Shown piece by piece: positions 55,864 through 64,000 of a DNA stretch of 64,000 bases (position 1 is the first letter of the stretch; each line of letters starts with the position of its first letter). The DNA is taken from the NCBI RefSeq assembly GCF_013409255.1, contig NZ_JACCAS010000001.1:3348001-3412000 (forward strand). Reading direction: 5' to 3'. Source of the stretch: Paraburkholderia bryophila (GTDB lineage Bacteria; Pseudomonadota; Gammaproteobacteria; Burkholderiales; Burkholderiaceae). The notes under the pieces are model-generated. The model searched no databases. It saw nothing but the letters and a program-made list of their open reading frames with translations, and was not told the DNA's origin. A program made the position numbers and the translations under genes.

Positions 55864-56462
55864 TTCTTTATCTGCACGGTTTCCGTTCTTCGCCCAATTC
55901 GTTCAAGGCGCGCGTGCTGGCGGCACGTCTGGTCGAACTGGGCCGCAGCGACGAATGGTGCTGCCCGATGTTGCCGGTGTCGCCGTTCGAGACGGTGGCG
56001 CTGGTCGAATCGCTGGTGGCCGCGGCCGGCACGACGCGCGTGACGGTGATCGGCAGTTCGCTCGGCGGCTATTTCGCCACGTATCTGGCGGAAAAACACG
56101 GCTGGCCGGCGGTATTGTTGAACCCGGCGGTGGTGCCGCAGCGCGACCTGAGCGCCTATCTCGGCGAGCAGCCGTTGTGGCATGGCGGCGGCAGTATCGT
56201 CGTCGAGCCGCATCATCTGGACGAGCTGCGCGCGCTCGGTGTTGCGTCGATCACGCAGCCCGAACGCTATTATTTGATGGCGGCCACCGGCGACGAAGTG
56301 CTCGACTACCGCGAAATGCTCGCGCACTATCCGGGCGCACGCACTACGCTGATCGAAGGGAGCGACCACGCGATCAGCGAGTTCGCGCAATACGTCGATG
56401 AGGTGCTGGCCTTTTGCGGCGCGGAAGACGTCGAACCGCCGGCGCCGCGCGAGGCCGCCTGA
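55860..56462 (+). CDS. yqiA: YqiA/YcfP-like alpha/beta-fold esterase
   Basis: A 200-residue small hydrolase. ILYLHGFRSSPNSFKARVLA is the family start and IGSSLGGYFATYLAEKHG carries the nucleophile elbow G-S-S-L-G-G. Late DHAISEFAQYVDEVLAFCG supplies the catalytic His. The start is GTG at 55860, overlapping the mpl stop. Directly after its stop comes an array of 8-bp tandem repeats. Substrate unknown; E. coli YqiA hydrolyses short acyl esters and CoA thioesters. Confidence 0.88.
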   Translation: MILYLHGFRSSPNSFKARVLAARLVELGRSDEWCCPMLPVSPFETVALVESLVAAAGTTRVTVIGSSLGGYFATYLAEKHGWPAVLLNPAVVPQRDLSAYLGEQPLWHGGGSIVVEPHHLDELRALGVASITQPERYYLMAATGDEVLDYREMLAHYPGARTTLIEGSDHAISEFAQYVDEVLAFCGAEDVEPPAPREAA

Positions 56463-56473
56463 GTCCGGACGGT

Positions 56474-56559
<86 letters not shown>

Positions 56560-56750
56560 TGCGACAGTAAGCCGCCTGCCGCGTTGCACAAACAGTTTCA
56601 ACAGGATTCAACCCAGCTTCAACCCGCCGGCGCGCGCATCGCGCCGCGGATCCACTACCACGAACACGTTGCCGTGCCGCGCACGCAAGTCACCGATCGC
56701 CGAACCGGGTCGGAAGCGCCGGCAGATGCAAGTCAGAACGAGAGTATTGA

Positions 56751-58904
56751 GTGAACGTTTTCTTCGAGGAATCGGGCAGTTTCAAGGCGGGCAGCGTGCT
56801 GTCGCGCCAGGGCGATGCTTTTCAGGTCGAGTTGCCGGGCGGCCGGCGGGCCAAGGTGCGCGCCAAAGACGTGTTGATCGAATTCGAAAAACCGAGCGCG
56901 GCCGAGCTGATGCAACAAGCCGACACCGCCGCGCAGGAGATCGATCTGGACTTCCTGTGGGAGTGCGCGCCGGAAGACGAATTTCCGTTCGCCGCATTGG
57001 GCGCCGAGTATTTCGGCGGAGGCTTTGGTGCGATCGAGCGTGCCGCACTGGTGCTGCGCCTGCATGGTTCGCCGGTGTACTTCCGCCGCAAGGGCCGCGG
57101 CATGTATCAGCGCGCGCCGCAGGAACAACTGAAGATGGCGCTGGCCGGCCTCGAGCGCAAGCGTCAGCAGGCGCTGGTGCAAGCGGGCTACGAAGACGAG
57201 CTGAAGGCCGGCCGTCTGCCGGAAGGTTTCACCGGCAGCAAGGCGCTGGGGCTGCTCACCAAGCCTGACAAGAACACGATCGAATACAAGGCGCTCGAAG
57301 CCGCCGCTGCCGCGCGCGGCATTTCGCAGGCGCGTCTGATGCTCGACAACGGCGCGATTCCGTCGGCGCGCGCCTTGCACGAGGCGAAATTCCTGTCGGA
57401 ATTTTTCCCGCACGGCACGGGTTTTCCGCCGGTCACGGTCGGCAGCTTGCCGGAAGATTTGCCGGAAGCCGACGTGCAAGCCTTCTCGATCGACGACATC
57501 ACCACCACTGAAATCGACGATGCGTTCTCCGTCCAGCATCTCGCCGACGGCCGTTTGCGGATCGGCGTGCACATCGCCGCGCCGGCGCTCGGCATTCAGC
57601 GTGGCGACGAGGTCGACGAGATCGCGCGCACGCGCCTGTCCACCGTCTATATGCCGGGCGACAAGATCACCATGCTGCCCGACAGCGTCGTCGAAGCATT
57701 CACGCTGGCCGAGGGCGGCTTGCGTCCGGCGTTGTCGCTGTATGTGATCGTCAACCGTGAGACCCAGGAGATCGTCACGAGCGAAACGCGCGCCGAGCGC
57801 GTGTTCGTGAAGAACAACCTGCGTCACAACACGCTCGACGAACTCGTCACCGAAGAGGCGCTGGCCGCCGGCACCGGCGAGTATCCGCACAAGGACGACA
57901 TCGCCGTGCTGTGGCCGTTCGCGCAGGCGCTGTTCGAAAAGCGCCAGGCCGCGCGCGCCGGTTACGGTCTGCGCCGCGAGGTGCAGCGCAATACCGACTT
58001 CAATTTTTACGTGGAAGGCGAGCACATCACGATCACGCCGCGTCGGCGCGGTTCGCCGCTCGACACGATCGTCGCCGAGCTGGCGATTCTCGCTAACTCG
58101 TCGTGGGGCGCGTACCTGCACGATCACGGCGTGCCCGGCATCTATCGCACGCAGCGCGCGTTCGGCGCGCCGACCGGCCCGAAGCGCACGCGCATGCAGA
58201 CCAACGCCGCGCCGCACGAAGGCCTCGGCGTTACGCAATACGCGTGGAGCACGTCGCCGCTGCGCCGTTACGTCGACCTGGTGAATCAGTGGCAATTGAT
58301 CGCCTGCGTGCAGCATGGCGTGACCGCCAAGCTGGCCGCGCCGTTCAAGCCGAAGGACGCCGACCTGTTCGCCGTCGTGCAAGGTTTCGACGACACCTAC
58401 AGCGCGTATGCCGATCACCAGCGTCGCATGGAGTACTTCTGGTGCCTGCGTTGGTTGAAGCAGGAGAACCGCAAGCAGGTGGTGGCGTCGGTGGTGAAGG
58501 GCGATCTGGTGCGCCTCGAAGAGATTCCGTTGCTGCTGCATGTGCCGGGTCTTGGCGTGCATGCACGCGGTACGCGTCTGCAGATGGAAGTCATGTCGCT
58601 CGACGAATTGACCGTCGAAGCGTCCGTGCGTCTGCTGCACGTGCTCGATGCGCCGGCCGTGACGAGCGGCAGCGAGGCTGAAGAAGCCGAGGAAGCCGAC
58701 GAGAGCGAAGAAGAGATCAACGAGGCGCCGGACGACAGCGCCGAAGGCGAAGCCGAGGCTCAGGCCGAAGCGGACCTCGACGGCACGGAGGCGAGCGCCG
58801 AGGGCGACAGCGACGCGCAAAGCGCGGATGGCGCCGGCACGACCGACGCAACCGATGCCGCCAATGCCGCTGCGGATCAGCACATCGCGGAGCCGGGACG
58901 ATGA
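56751..58904 (+). CDS. RNB-domain ribonuclease (RNase II/VacB family)
   Basis: A 717-residue 3'-5' exoribonuclease. The N-terminal cold-shock-like part is followed by the RNB catalytic domain with FSIDDITTTEIDDAFSV (metal-binding Asp residues), MPGDKITMLPDSVVEAFTL, and AYLHDHGVPGIYRTQRAFGA, and TSPLRRYVDLVNQWQL near the end. The S1 domain is followed by a strongly acidic Glu/Ala tail (last ~70 residues) that is not part of the family core. Start ATG 56751 overlaps no gene; it begins about 190 bp after the 8-bp repeat array. Confidence 0.93.
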   Translation: MNVFFEESGSFKAGSVLSRQGDAFQVELPGGRRAKVRAKDVLIEFEKPSAAELMQQADTAAQEIDLDFLWECAPEDEFPFAALGAEYFGGGFGAIERAALVLRLHGSPVYFRRKGRGMYQRAPQEQLKMALAGLERKRQQALVQAGYEDELKAGRLPEGFTGSKALGLLTKPDKNTIEYKALEAAAAARGISQARLMLDNGAIPSARALHEAKFLSEFFPHGTGFPPVTVGSLPEDLPEADVQAFSIDDITTTEIDDAFSVQHLADGRLRIGVHIAAPALGIQRGDEVDEIARTRLSTVYMPGDKITMLPDSVVEAFTLAEGGLRPALSLYVIVNRETQEIVTSETRAERVFVKNNLRHNTLDELVTEEALAAGTGEYPHKDDIAVLWPFAQALFEKRQAARAGYGLRREVQRNTDFNFYVEGEHITITPRRRGSPLDTIVAELAILANSSWGAYLHDHGVPGIYRTQRAFGAPTGPKRTRMQTNAAPHEGLGVTQYAWSTSPLRRYVDLVNQWQLIACVQHGVTAKLAAPFKPKDADLFAVVQGFDDTYSAYADHQRRMEYFWCLRWLKQENRKQVVASVVKGDLVRLEEIPLLLHVPGLGVHARGTRLQMEVMSLDELTVEASVRLLHVLDAPAVTSGSEAEEAEEADESEEEINEAPDDSAEGEAEAQAEADLDGTEASAEGDSDAQSADGAGTTDATDAANAAADQHIAEPGR

Positions 58905-59764
58905 GCGCGACCGATTCGCTCGATCGTTACGCGGTGATCGGCAATCCGGTCGGCCACAGCAAATCGCCGTTCATCCACGGGCGCTTTGCCGCGCAGACCG
59001 GCGAGCCGGTCGAGTACGGCCACCTGCTCGCGCCGGTGGACGCGTTCGTGCCGCATGTGCGCGCGTTTGTCGAAGCGGGCGGACGCGGTCTGAACGTGAC
59101 CGTGCCGTTCAAGCTCGACGCGCACGCATTCGCCGACACGCTGTCGCCGCGCGCGGCCGCAGCGGGCGCGGTGAACACCTTGCGTTTCGACGCAAACGGC
59201 GTTTATGGCGACAACACGGACGGCTTCGGCCTCGTGCGTGACATCGAAGTGAATCTTGGCGTGTCGCTGAAGGGCGCGCGCATTCTGTTGCTGGGCGCGG
59301 GCGGCGCCGCGCGCGGCGTGGTGCTGCCGATGCTGGACCGCGCGCCGCATACGCTGACCATCGTCAACCGCACGGCGGCCAAGGCTGAGGCGCTGGTCGA
59401 CCAGTTCGGGCAGGCCGCGCGCGACGCCGCGTGCCGTCTGAGCGGCGGCAGCGCGCGAGCGATCGAGGCGGGCGCTTACGACGTGATCGTCAACGCGACG
59501 GCGGGCAGCCTGGACGCGTCGTTGCCCGAGTGCGACGACCGCGCGTTTGGCGGCGGCACGCTGGCTTACGACATGATGTACGGCGCGCAGCCGACGGTGT
59601 TCATGGAGCACGCGCGCAAGCTGGGTGCGCGCGGTGCGGACGGGCTGGGCATGCTGGTCGAGCAGGCGGCCGAATCGTTTTACGTGTGGCGCGGCGTGCG
59701 GCCTGACGGCGCGCCGGTGCTGGCCGAGTTGCGTGCGTTGTTGGGTGCGCCGTCGCACGCGTAG
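58901..59764 (+). CDS. aroE: Shikimate dehydrogenase
   Basis: A 287-residue NADP-dependent enzyme reducing 3-dehydroshikimate. [20 protein letters not shown] is the conserved N-terminal substrate site, [17 protein letters not shown] contains the catalytic Lys, and [19 protein letters not shown] is the NADP-binding glycine loop with [14 protein letters not shown]. The start overlaps the upstream stop (ATGA), so it is translated with the RNase II gene. aroQ (52399) is the preceding pathway step. Confidence 0.96.
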   Translation: MSATDSLDRYAVIGNPVGHSKSPFIHGRFAAQTGEPVEYGHLLAPVDAFVPHVRAFVEAGGRGLNVTVPFKLDAHAFADTLSPRAAAAGAVNTLRFDANGVYGDNTDGFGLVRDIEVNLGVSLKGARILLLGAGGAARGVVLPMLDRAPHTLTIVNRTAAKAEALVDQFGQAARDAACRLSGGSARAIEAGAYDVIVNATAGSLDASLPECDDRAFGGGTLAYDMMYGAQPTVFMEHARKLGARGADGLGMLVEQAAESFYVWRGVRPDGAPVLAELRALLGAPSHA

Positions 59765-59814
59765 GGCGGGCGGATCACTTTGCCGAATTCACCGATTCGA
59801 GGACGGGAAGCACG

Positions 59815-60537
59815 ATGACAGCGACGCGGCGCGTGAGCCGGCCAGGTCCGGTGCGATGGATGTTTTATCTGGGCATGGTGGTGGCGATTGCGTGGCTGGC
59901 GACGCAGGCGTTTTATTTCGCGCAGATCGCGGTGTGGAATTCCGTTAATCCTTCTTCGACGGCTTTTATGCGGTCGGATGCGTGGCGGTTGTCGCAGGAT
60001 CGGCCGGATCTGGCCTTGCAGCATACGTGGGTGCCGTATGAACAGATTTCGCACAATCTGAAGCGGGCGATTATTGCTTCTGAAGATGCGAATTTTGTTA
60101 ATAATAATGGTTACGAAACCGATGCTATTTTGCAGGCTTGGGAGCGGAATAAGGCTAAGGGTAAGATTGTTCGTGGTGGTTCTACCATTACTCAGCAATT
60201 GGCGCGGAATCTGTTTTTGTCTCGGGAGAAGAGTTATATCCGGAAAGGGCAGGAGCTTATCATTACCTGGATGCTCGAGACCTTGATGGATAAGCAGCGG
60301 ATATTTGAGATTTATCTCAACTCCGTTGAGTGGGGGAATGGGGTTTATGGGGCTGAGGCCGCTGCTCATTATTATTATAAAACTTCGGCCAGTAAGCTGA
60401 CCGCTGGGCAGTCGGCCAGGTTGGCGGTTATGCTGCCGCAGCCTAAGTATTTTGATGAGCATCGAGGGTCAGGGTATTTGGCGCAGCGGTCCAGGGTTAT
60501 TGCTCGGCGTATGGGGGCTGCTGAATTGCCCGATTAA
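59815..60537 (+). CDS. mtgA: Monofunctional biosynthetic peptidoglycan transglycosylase
   Basis: A 240-residue GT51 glycosyltransferase with one N-terminal membrane helix ([20 protein letters not shown]) and the periplasmic domain: [20 protein letters not shown] contains the catalytic Glu90, [20 protein letters not shown] and [20 protein letters not shown] are the other GT51 motifs. The first ~100 codons are GC-rich like neighbours; from about 60000 the codons shift strongly to A/T third positions. Its stop codon lies in the loop of a terminator hairpin. Confidence 0.95.
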   Translation: MTATRRVSRPGPVRWMFYLGMVVAIAWLATQAFYFAQIAVWNSVNPSSTAFMRSDAWRLSQDRPDLALQHTWVPYEQISHNLKRAIIASEDANFVNNNGYETDAILQAWERNKAKGKIVRGGSTITQQLARNLFLSREKSYIRKGQELIITWMLETLMDKQRIFEIYLNSVEWGNGVYGAEAAAHYYYKTSASKLTAGQSARLAVMLPQPKYFDEHRGSGYLAQRSRVIARRMGAAELPD

Positions 60538-60548
60538 TCGGGCTTTTT
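60528..60548 (+). terminator. Intrinsic terminator overlapping the mtgA stop codon
   Basis: Perfect palindrome GCCCGATTAATCGGGC (60528-60543) followed by TTTTT. The mtgA TAA (60535-60537) is at its centre. Confidence 0.85.
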
Positions 60549-61299
60549 GCCTGCGCGGCGCTTTGGTGGTTTTTTTATGGTGTTGGCCTTTCCTTGGTTT
60601 GCTTCTGGTCTATTAGCGTTTGCCCTGTGCAGGCGGCACTCACTTTCTTTGCCGCCGCAAAGAAAGTAAGCAAAGAAAGCGGGCTCACACCGCTAATTCT
60701 TAAGCGGGTCTCCCGCACAGCCACGGTAGTGGTGCATCTGGAATCTGAATCCTCGCGCACTCCGCGTTCGTGACAAGGCCGTCATTCTTCCGGCGGCGCT
60801 TCGCGCGCCGTCGCGGTTGTTCACGCACAGCCCCTGCTAAGAGGGGCTCTCGCGCAGCGGCGGTAGTGGTGCATCTGGAATCTGGGTTTTCGCGCATTCC
60901 ACGCTCGTGACACAGCAGTCATTCATCCCGCCTCGCGCTGCGCGCTCGCCGGAACGGTCCGCTGGAATAGTGGCCACGCTTGCATAGCGAGCGCTCTCGA
61001 CTTCGACTCGACGAAGCGCCGTGAATGTACTTGGCGTCTTATATTCGGCGCGCACGCACGCACGTGCTTTGCGTGCAGAAGTCCGGGCGCACCTCACGCG
61101 CCGGAAATGCCGGTGTCGGAGTGGCGTAGCTTCATCAACACGACAAATAATCTGCGCTTGAAATTGTGCTGCGTTAATACCGAAAGCGACAATGCACATT
61201 CAGCAAATCGGGCACCCAAAAAGGCGTGCCCGTCTGTGTTTTCGAGTGCGGTTCATGATCGCGTCTTTTCCGTCGCGACAAAGGTGCCGCGAGTCACTG
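60538..61299. other. Repeat-rich intergenic region, left side
   Basis: No gene. Contains the left arm of a long inverted repeat (60579-60785) and a further copy of its 137-bp unit (to about 60925). Short frames within are repeat translations. From about 60960 to 61300 the sequence is unique and shows no feature that can be named. Confidence 0.75.
60579..60924. repeat. Left inverted-repeat block with 137-bp units
   Basis: The first ~108 bp (from 60579) match the right block (to 62729) in inverse orientation with few differences. A 137-bp period is evident: the landmark GCCGTCATTC/GCAGTCATTC occurs at 60778 and 60915. Inside is an 11-bp perfect hairpin, ACTTTCTTTGC (60642-60652) with GCAAAGAAAGT (60657-60667). 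Repeats of this kind are common intergenic elements in Burkholderia-type genomes. Confidence 0.85.
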
Positions 61300-61752
61300 T
61301 CAGTGCGTAACTACCGGACGCCGCGATGATGTTTTCGAGCGAACTCGTTTAGTCGGCATCGACCCGGTTGCAGAATTACTCCTGCTAGCTTCCGATGCCT
61401 CTTGCGCGGTTTTTGTCAGGAGATCCGTTGCGTGGCGCGCCGTAAGTTGCATTTGAGGAACACCCTTCGAATCAAGCGCGATGATCCCGTACAACTCACG
61501 ATCCACCTCGACCTCTTGACGGTATTCCTCGGCGGTTTCGACCCAAAGTCCGAGTAGCGTTCGCTGGCGTGTTCTCTCGTCGAGCGTGATGGCTGGGTTC
61601 TGGTAAATCGAGGTCGCCAAAGTCGACAGTGTGTTCAGTTGCGCTATTTGCCGTTCAATAAGCCGGAAAGCAGATAACGCCAGTTTCTCGTACTGAATCG
61701 CGTCAATACACGGCCGTGATGCGGTTCGAGAACTCTTGGGGGATTTACTCAT
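61300..61752 (-). CDS. Hypothetical protein, 150 residues, between inverted repeats
   Basis: A helical, soluble protein with no family recognised. The core (YEKLALSAFRLIERQIAQLN to AEEYRQEVEVDRELYGIIAL) is predicted helical with a heptad-like spacing of Leu/Ile; both ends are Ser/Arg/Lys-rich. No signal peptide or membrane helix. ATG 61752 is chosen because GGAG lies seven bases upstream; the frame extends 43 codons further to 61881 without a ribosome site and through a structured leader. GC is lower than neighbours. It is the only gene in the inverted-repeat island, consistent with an acquired or mobile-cargo gene. Confidence 0.65.
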   Translation of the reverse strand: MSKSPKSSRTASRPCIDAIQYEKLALSAFRLIERQIAQLNTLSTLATSIYQNPAITLDERTRQRTLLGLWVETAEEYRQEVEVDRELYGIIALDSKGVPQMQLTARHATDLLTKTAQEASEASRSNSATGSMPTKRVRSKTSSRRPVVTH

Positions 61753-61996
61753 GTGCGATCTCCAATGCTGACATGGATCGCCCGACACTAACTTGCAAAG
61801 AGGGTGAGCGGGCACATTGACGGGATTCGCAGACCGGTACGTAAAACCAAAAACCGGCGAGCCGTGAGGCTCCCCCACCAAGGCCCGCCCATTTTAGATA
61901 GACGCTCAAAGGCAGCCACGCACCTGCTGAAGCAAGCGTGTGGAGTTTTACGTAAGACAGGCCGCGAAACCTGTTTGTCGTGGCATGCACGACAAA
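61753..61996 (-). promoter_or_regulatory. Structured leader upstream of the hypothetical gene (candidate cis-acting RNA)
   Basis: On the minus strand several perfect complementary segments occur in the ~245 nt before the ATG: a 9-bp hairpin TTTGTCGTG/CACGACAAA (61974-61982 / 61988-61996), a 10-bp long-range pair TACGTAAAAC/GTTTTACGTA (61838-61847 / 61945-61954), and a short GAGCC/GGCTC stem (61859-61863 / 61868-61872) followed on the minus strand by GCCGGTTTTT, which looks like an attenuator. Two different frames read through, so it is not clearly coding. The pattern is direct; the regulatory role is an inference. Confidence 0.4.
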
Positions 61997-63029
61997 ACGA
62001 GTCTAAAACCTACTGCCCGGCGAGTGATCACCCGCGCAGGCTAAATAGAGCGCAGTGGCCTCATTTCCGAAATTTCCCAACAGCCTTGTCAGAGTTAAAA
62101 GTAATCAGCGATGCCGATTGAATCTGCGCTACTTGTGCGCGATGGCGATTGCTTGAGAGTTTGCGACAGCGTGCCTGCCACTGTCTGAAAACTGACGTCG
62201 TTTCGACGTCGGCCGTTCCGGCGAGCGCGCAGCGCGAGTCGGGAGGAATGACTGCTGTGTCACGAGCGCGGAATGTGCGAGAACCCAGATTCCAGATGAG
62301 CCACTACCGTGGCTGCGCGAGGAACCCGCTTAGCAGAGGCAGTGCGTGAACAACCGCGACGGCGCGCGCAGCGCCGCCGGAAGAATGACTGCCTTGTCAC
62401 GAGAGCGGAATGCGCGAGAGCCCAGATTCCAGATGAGCCACTACCGTCGCTGCGCGAGGAGCCCGCTTAGCAGGGGTCGTGCGAGAACGACCGCGACGGC
62501 GCGCGGAGCGCCGCCGGAAGAATGACTGCCTTGTCACGAGCGGGGAATGCGCGAGAGCCCAGATTCCAGATGAGCCACTACCGTGGGCTGTGCGGGGGAT
62601 CCGCTTATGAGCTGGCGGTGTGAGCCCGCTTTCTTTGCTTACTTTCTTTGCGGCGGCAAAGAAAGTGAGTGCCGCCTGCACAGGGCAAACGCTAATAGAC
62701 CAGAAGCAAAGCAAGGAAAGGCCAACACCGCGAGAACCCAGCCCAAACCGAGCCCACGGCACCAAAAAATCCCATTATATGAATCCAACACTCACATATT
62801 GGAGCTTTCCAAAAACCGCCCTAGAATCCACCCCAACACGCACAGCGGCGACAAAAAAAAAGTCCCGCCCAAGCGACAGCAACAAAAAAAACCGGAGACA
62901 AACCAAACCATGCCAACCAATCGAAGGCAGCCCCACCACGCCAGTGGCAAAGCGTGCAAAGCGGGCAAATCAGGCCACCTCTCCGGCCCCGCGCTGTAAG
63001 CGCAAAAAACCATCGAAAAGCGAATCGCC
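61997..63029. other. Repeat-rich intergenic region, right side
   Basis: No convincing gene. 61997-62210 is unique, AT-richer sequence that may contain the promoter of the hypothetical gene. 62211-62729 holds the right repeat block. 62730-63029 before the IclR gene is A/C-rich with poly-A tracts and shows no clear promoter; frames there are low-complexity. Confidence 0.7.
62211..62729. repeat. Right inverted-repeat block with 137-bp tandem units
   Basis: A 137-bp unit is repeated nearly three times: the landmark GAATGACTGC begins at 62246, 62383 and 62520. The outermost ~108 bp, ending at 62729, are the inverse of the left block starting at 60579. It also contains the hairpin ACTTTCTTTGC / GCAAAGAAAGT (62641-62651 / 62656-62666). 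Confidence 0.9.
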
Positions 63030-64000
63030 ATGAACAAAGCGATGCCAACCCACGACGCGAGCGCGTCCGAAGCCGACCTGGCGTTGCCAGCCGACCATGG
63101 AACGCATGCTGCCGAGCGTGAGCCGATCACGGCCAAACCGCCGCACGCAGCCAGTAATGCAAACGCAAAAGCGAGCGCAAACGCCAGCCCAAAAGCGACC
63201 GCGCCCACCCAGCGCCCAGGCGCCGACGAAATCGCCCTCCCCAGCACGCTGCTAGACATCACCCCACAACAAGCCGGCACGCAAACACTGCTCCGCGGTC
63301 TCGCGATTCTAGAAGCCGCCGCCGCCGGCGTACGCGATCTGCGCACCTTCGGCGCCGCGCTCGGCACGACCCGCAGCACCACGCATCGGCTGGTCAGCAG
63401 CCTCGTCCAGGCGCGCTACCTGCGTCAGGTGCAAGGCGGCTATCTGCTCGGCCCGAAGCTGATCGAACTCGGCACCATCGCGCTTGAACAGATGCCGCTC
63501 ACGGCGGTCGCGCGTCAGCATCTCGAATCGCTCGCGGAACAAACGCTCGACACGATCCACCTCGGCGTACGCGACGGCGACGACGTCCTCTACATCGACA
63601 AAATCCCCGGCACCCGTGGCCTCGAAATGCGCTCGCGCGTCGGTCACCGTATGCCGCTGGCGTCGACGGGAATCGGCAAGGCGATGATGCTCGACCTCAC
63701 GCCGGACGTGTGGCAGTCGCTGTTCGACGCGTCGCGTCGCGCGCTCGCCGGCGTCAGCTTCAAACCGGATAACCGTCCCGACGCGCAGACCTTCATGCAA
63801 CGCATGACCAACTACGCAGCCGGCGGCTATACCTTCGACCTCGAGGAAAACGAGGCATCGATCCGCTGCGTCGCGGCGCCCGTGCGCGATGCGTCGGGCG
63901 CTGTCGTGGCGGCGCTTTCCGTGGCGAGCACGATTCCGTATATGTCGCTGGAACGCATGGATGAACTGATCCCGGTCGTGCAGCGCGAAGCGCGCGCAAT
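63030..64000 (+). CDS. IclR-family transcriptional regulator (3' end beyond the window)
   Basis: An open frame of at least 323 codons running off the window. After a ~75-residue Ala/Asn/Lys-rich N-terminal extension (SNANAKASANASPKATAP), an IclR winged-helix domain follows: TLLRGLAILEAAAAGVRDLR, LGTTRSTTHRLVSSLVQARY and GGYLLGPKLIELG. The effector-binding domain then begins: LGVRDGDDVLYIDKIPGTRG, PLASTGIGKAM and FDLEENEASIRCVAAPVRDA. IclR proteins usually control sugar or aromatic-acid catabolism genes; the target is not in the window. The long N-terminal extension makes the ATG 63030 start less certain. Confidence 0.88.
   Translation, partial: MNKAMPTHDASASEADLALPADHGTHAAEREPITAKPPHAASNANAKASANASPKATAPTQRPGADEIALPSTLLDITPQQAGTQTLLRGLAILEAAAAGVRDLRTFGAALGTTRSTTHRLVSSLVQARYLRQVQGGYLLGPKLIELGTIALEQMPLTAVARQHLESLAEQTLDTIHLGVRDGDDVLYIDKIPGTRGLEMRSRVGHRMPLASTGIGKAMMLDLTPDVWQSLFDASRRALAGVSFKPDNRPDAQTFMQRMTNYAAGGYTFDLEENEASIRCVAAPVRDASGAVVAALSVASTIPYMSLERMDELIPVVQREARA

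Noticed and set aside
56733..58883. Minus-strand 716-codon frame opposite the RNase II gene
   Set aside because: Antisense shadow; the plus strand has RNB motifs.
60575..60760. Small frames in the repeat blocks (also 62620-63033)
   Set aside because: Translations of the dispersed repeat, present in two copies; commonly mis-annotated.
61745..61990. 81-codon minus-strand frame in the leader region
   Set aside because: No ribosome site; overlaps the start of the hypothetical gene and the base-paired leader.
62792..63382. Minus-strand frame opposite the IclR start
   Set aside because: Shadow of the IclR N-terminal Ala/Lys-rich extension and the A/C-rich gap.

Overview
The window is high-GC chromosomal DNA from a beta-proteobacterium of the family Burkholderiaceae, most likely Paraburkholderia or Burkholderia. 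The evidence is the gene neighbourhoods (rplU-rpmA-obgE-proB, rppH/proS, accB-accC-prmA, mpl-yqiA, ffh-ypjD-ampD), an Ala/Lys-repeat histone H1-like protein, a CNP1-like lipoprotein and abundant 137-bp intergenic repeats. Genus is inferred from family knowledge, not from a database search.

Region 1 (1-2877, minus strand): the 5' end of pilC, a short PilB/GspE-type ATPase gene, and a CorC/HlyC-type CBS-domain membrane protein. Region 2 (3040-25257, minus strand): one long run of tightly packed type VI secretion (T6SS) genes in transcription order tssA-tssB-tssC-hcp-tssE-tssF-tssG-vgrG-[DUF2169+pentapeptide]-[pentapeptide]-[DUF3540]-[DUF4150 PAAR-like]-tssJ-tssK-tssL-tssM-tagH. Stop/start overlaps are frequent. 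No clpV (tssH) gene is present, no recognisable toxin/immunity pair is present, and two beta-helical pentapeptide-repeat proteins sit with the spike. An AT-richer 750-bp non-coding stretch and a tRNA-Pro(CGG) lie upstream of tssA.

Region 3 (26014-38885): housekeeping genes. These are ispB, rplU-rpmA, obgE, proB, a CNP1-like lipoprotein, rppH, proS, a MarC-type protein, hpt, ffh, a CcsA/YpjD-like membrane protein, a PP0621-type protein and ampD. Region 4 (38886-44503): class Ia ribonucleotide reductase nrdA and nrdB. The upstream region carries a promoter, two NrdR-box-like palindromes 31 bp apart and two DnaA boxes. An unusual 860-bp, T-poor, hairpin-containing spacer separates nrdA from nrdB. 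Region 5 (44590-54261): the histone H1-like gene, a glycine-zipper lipoprotein, a PfkB-family kinase, tpx, a DUF3426 zinc-ribbon membrane protein, prmA, accC, accB, aroQ, a TlpA-like thioredoxin and an unknown conserved gene.

Region 6 (54469-60537, plus strand): mpl, yqiA, an 8-bp tandem repeat, an RNase II-family gene, aroE and mtgA. Region 7 (60538-63029): a repeat-rich gap. Long inverted repeats built from 137-bp units flank one small hypothetical gene on the minus strand, and that gene is preceded by a leader with strong potential RNA structure. The window ends inside an IclR-family regulator gene (63030 onward).
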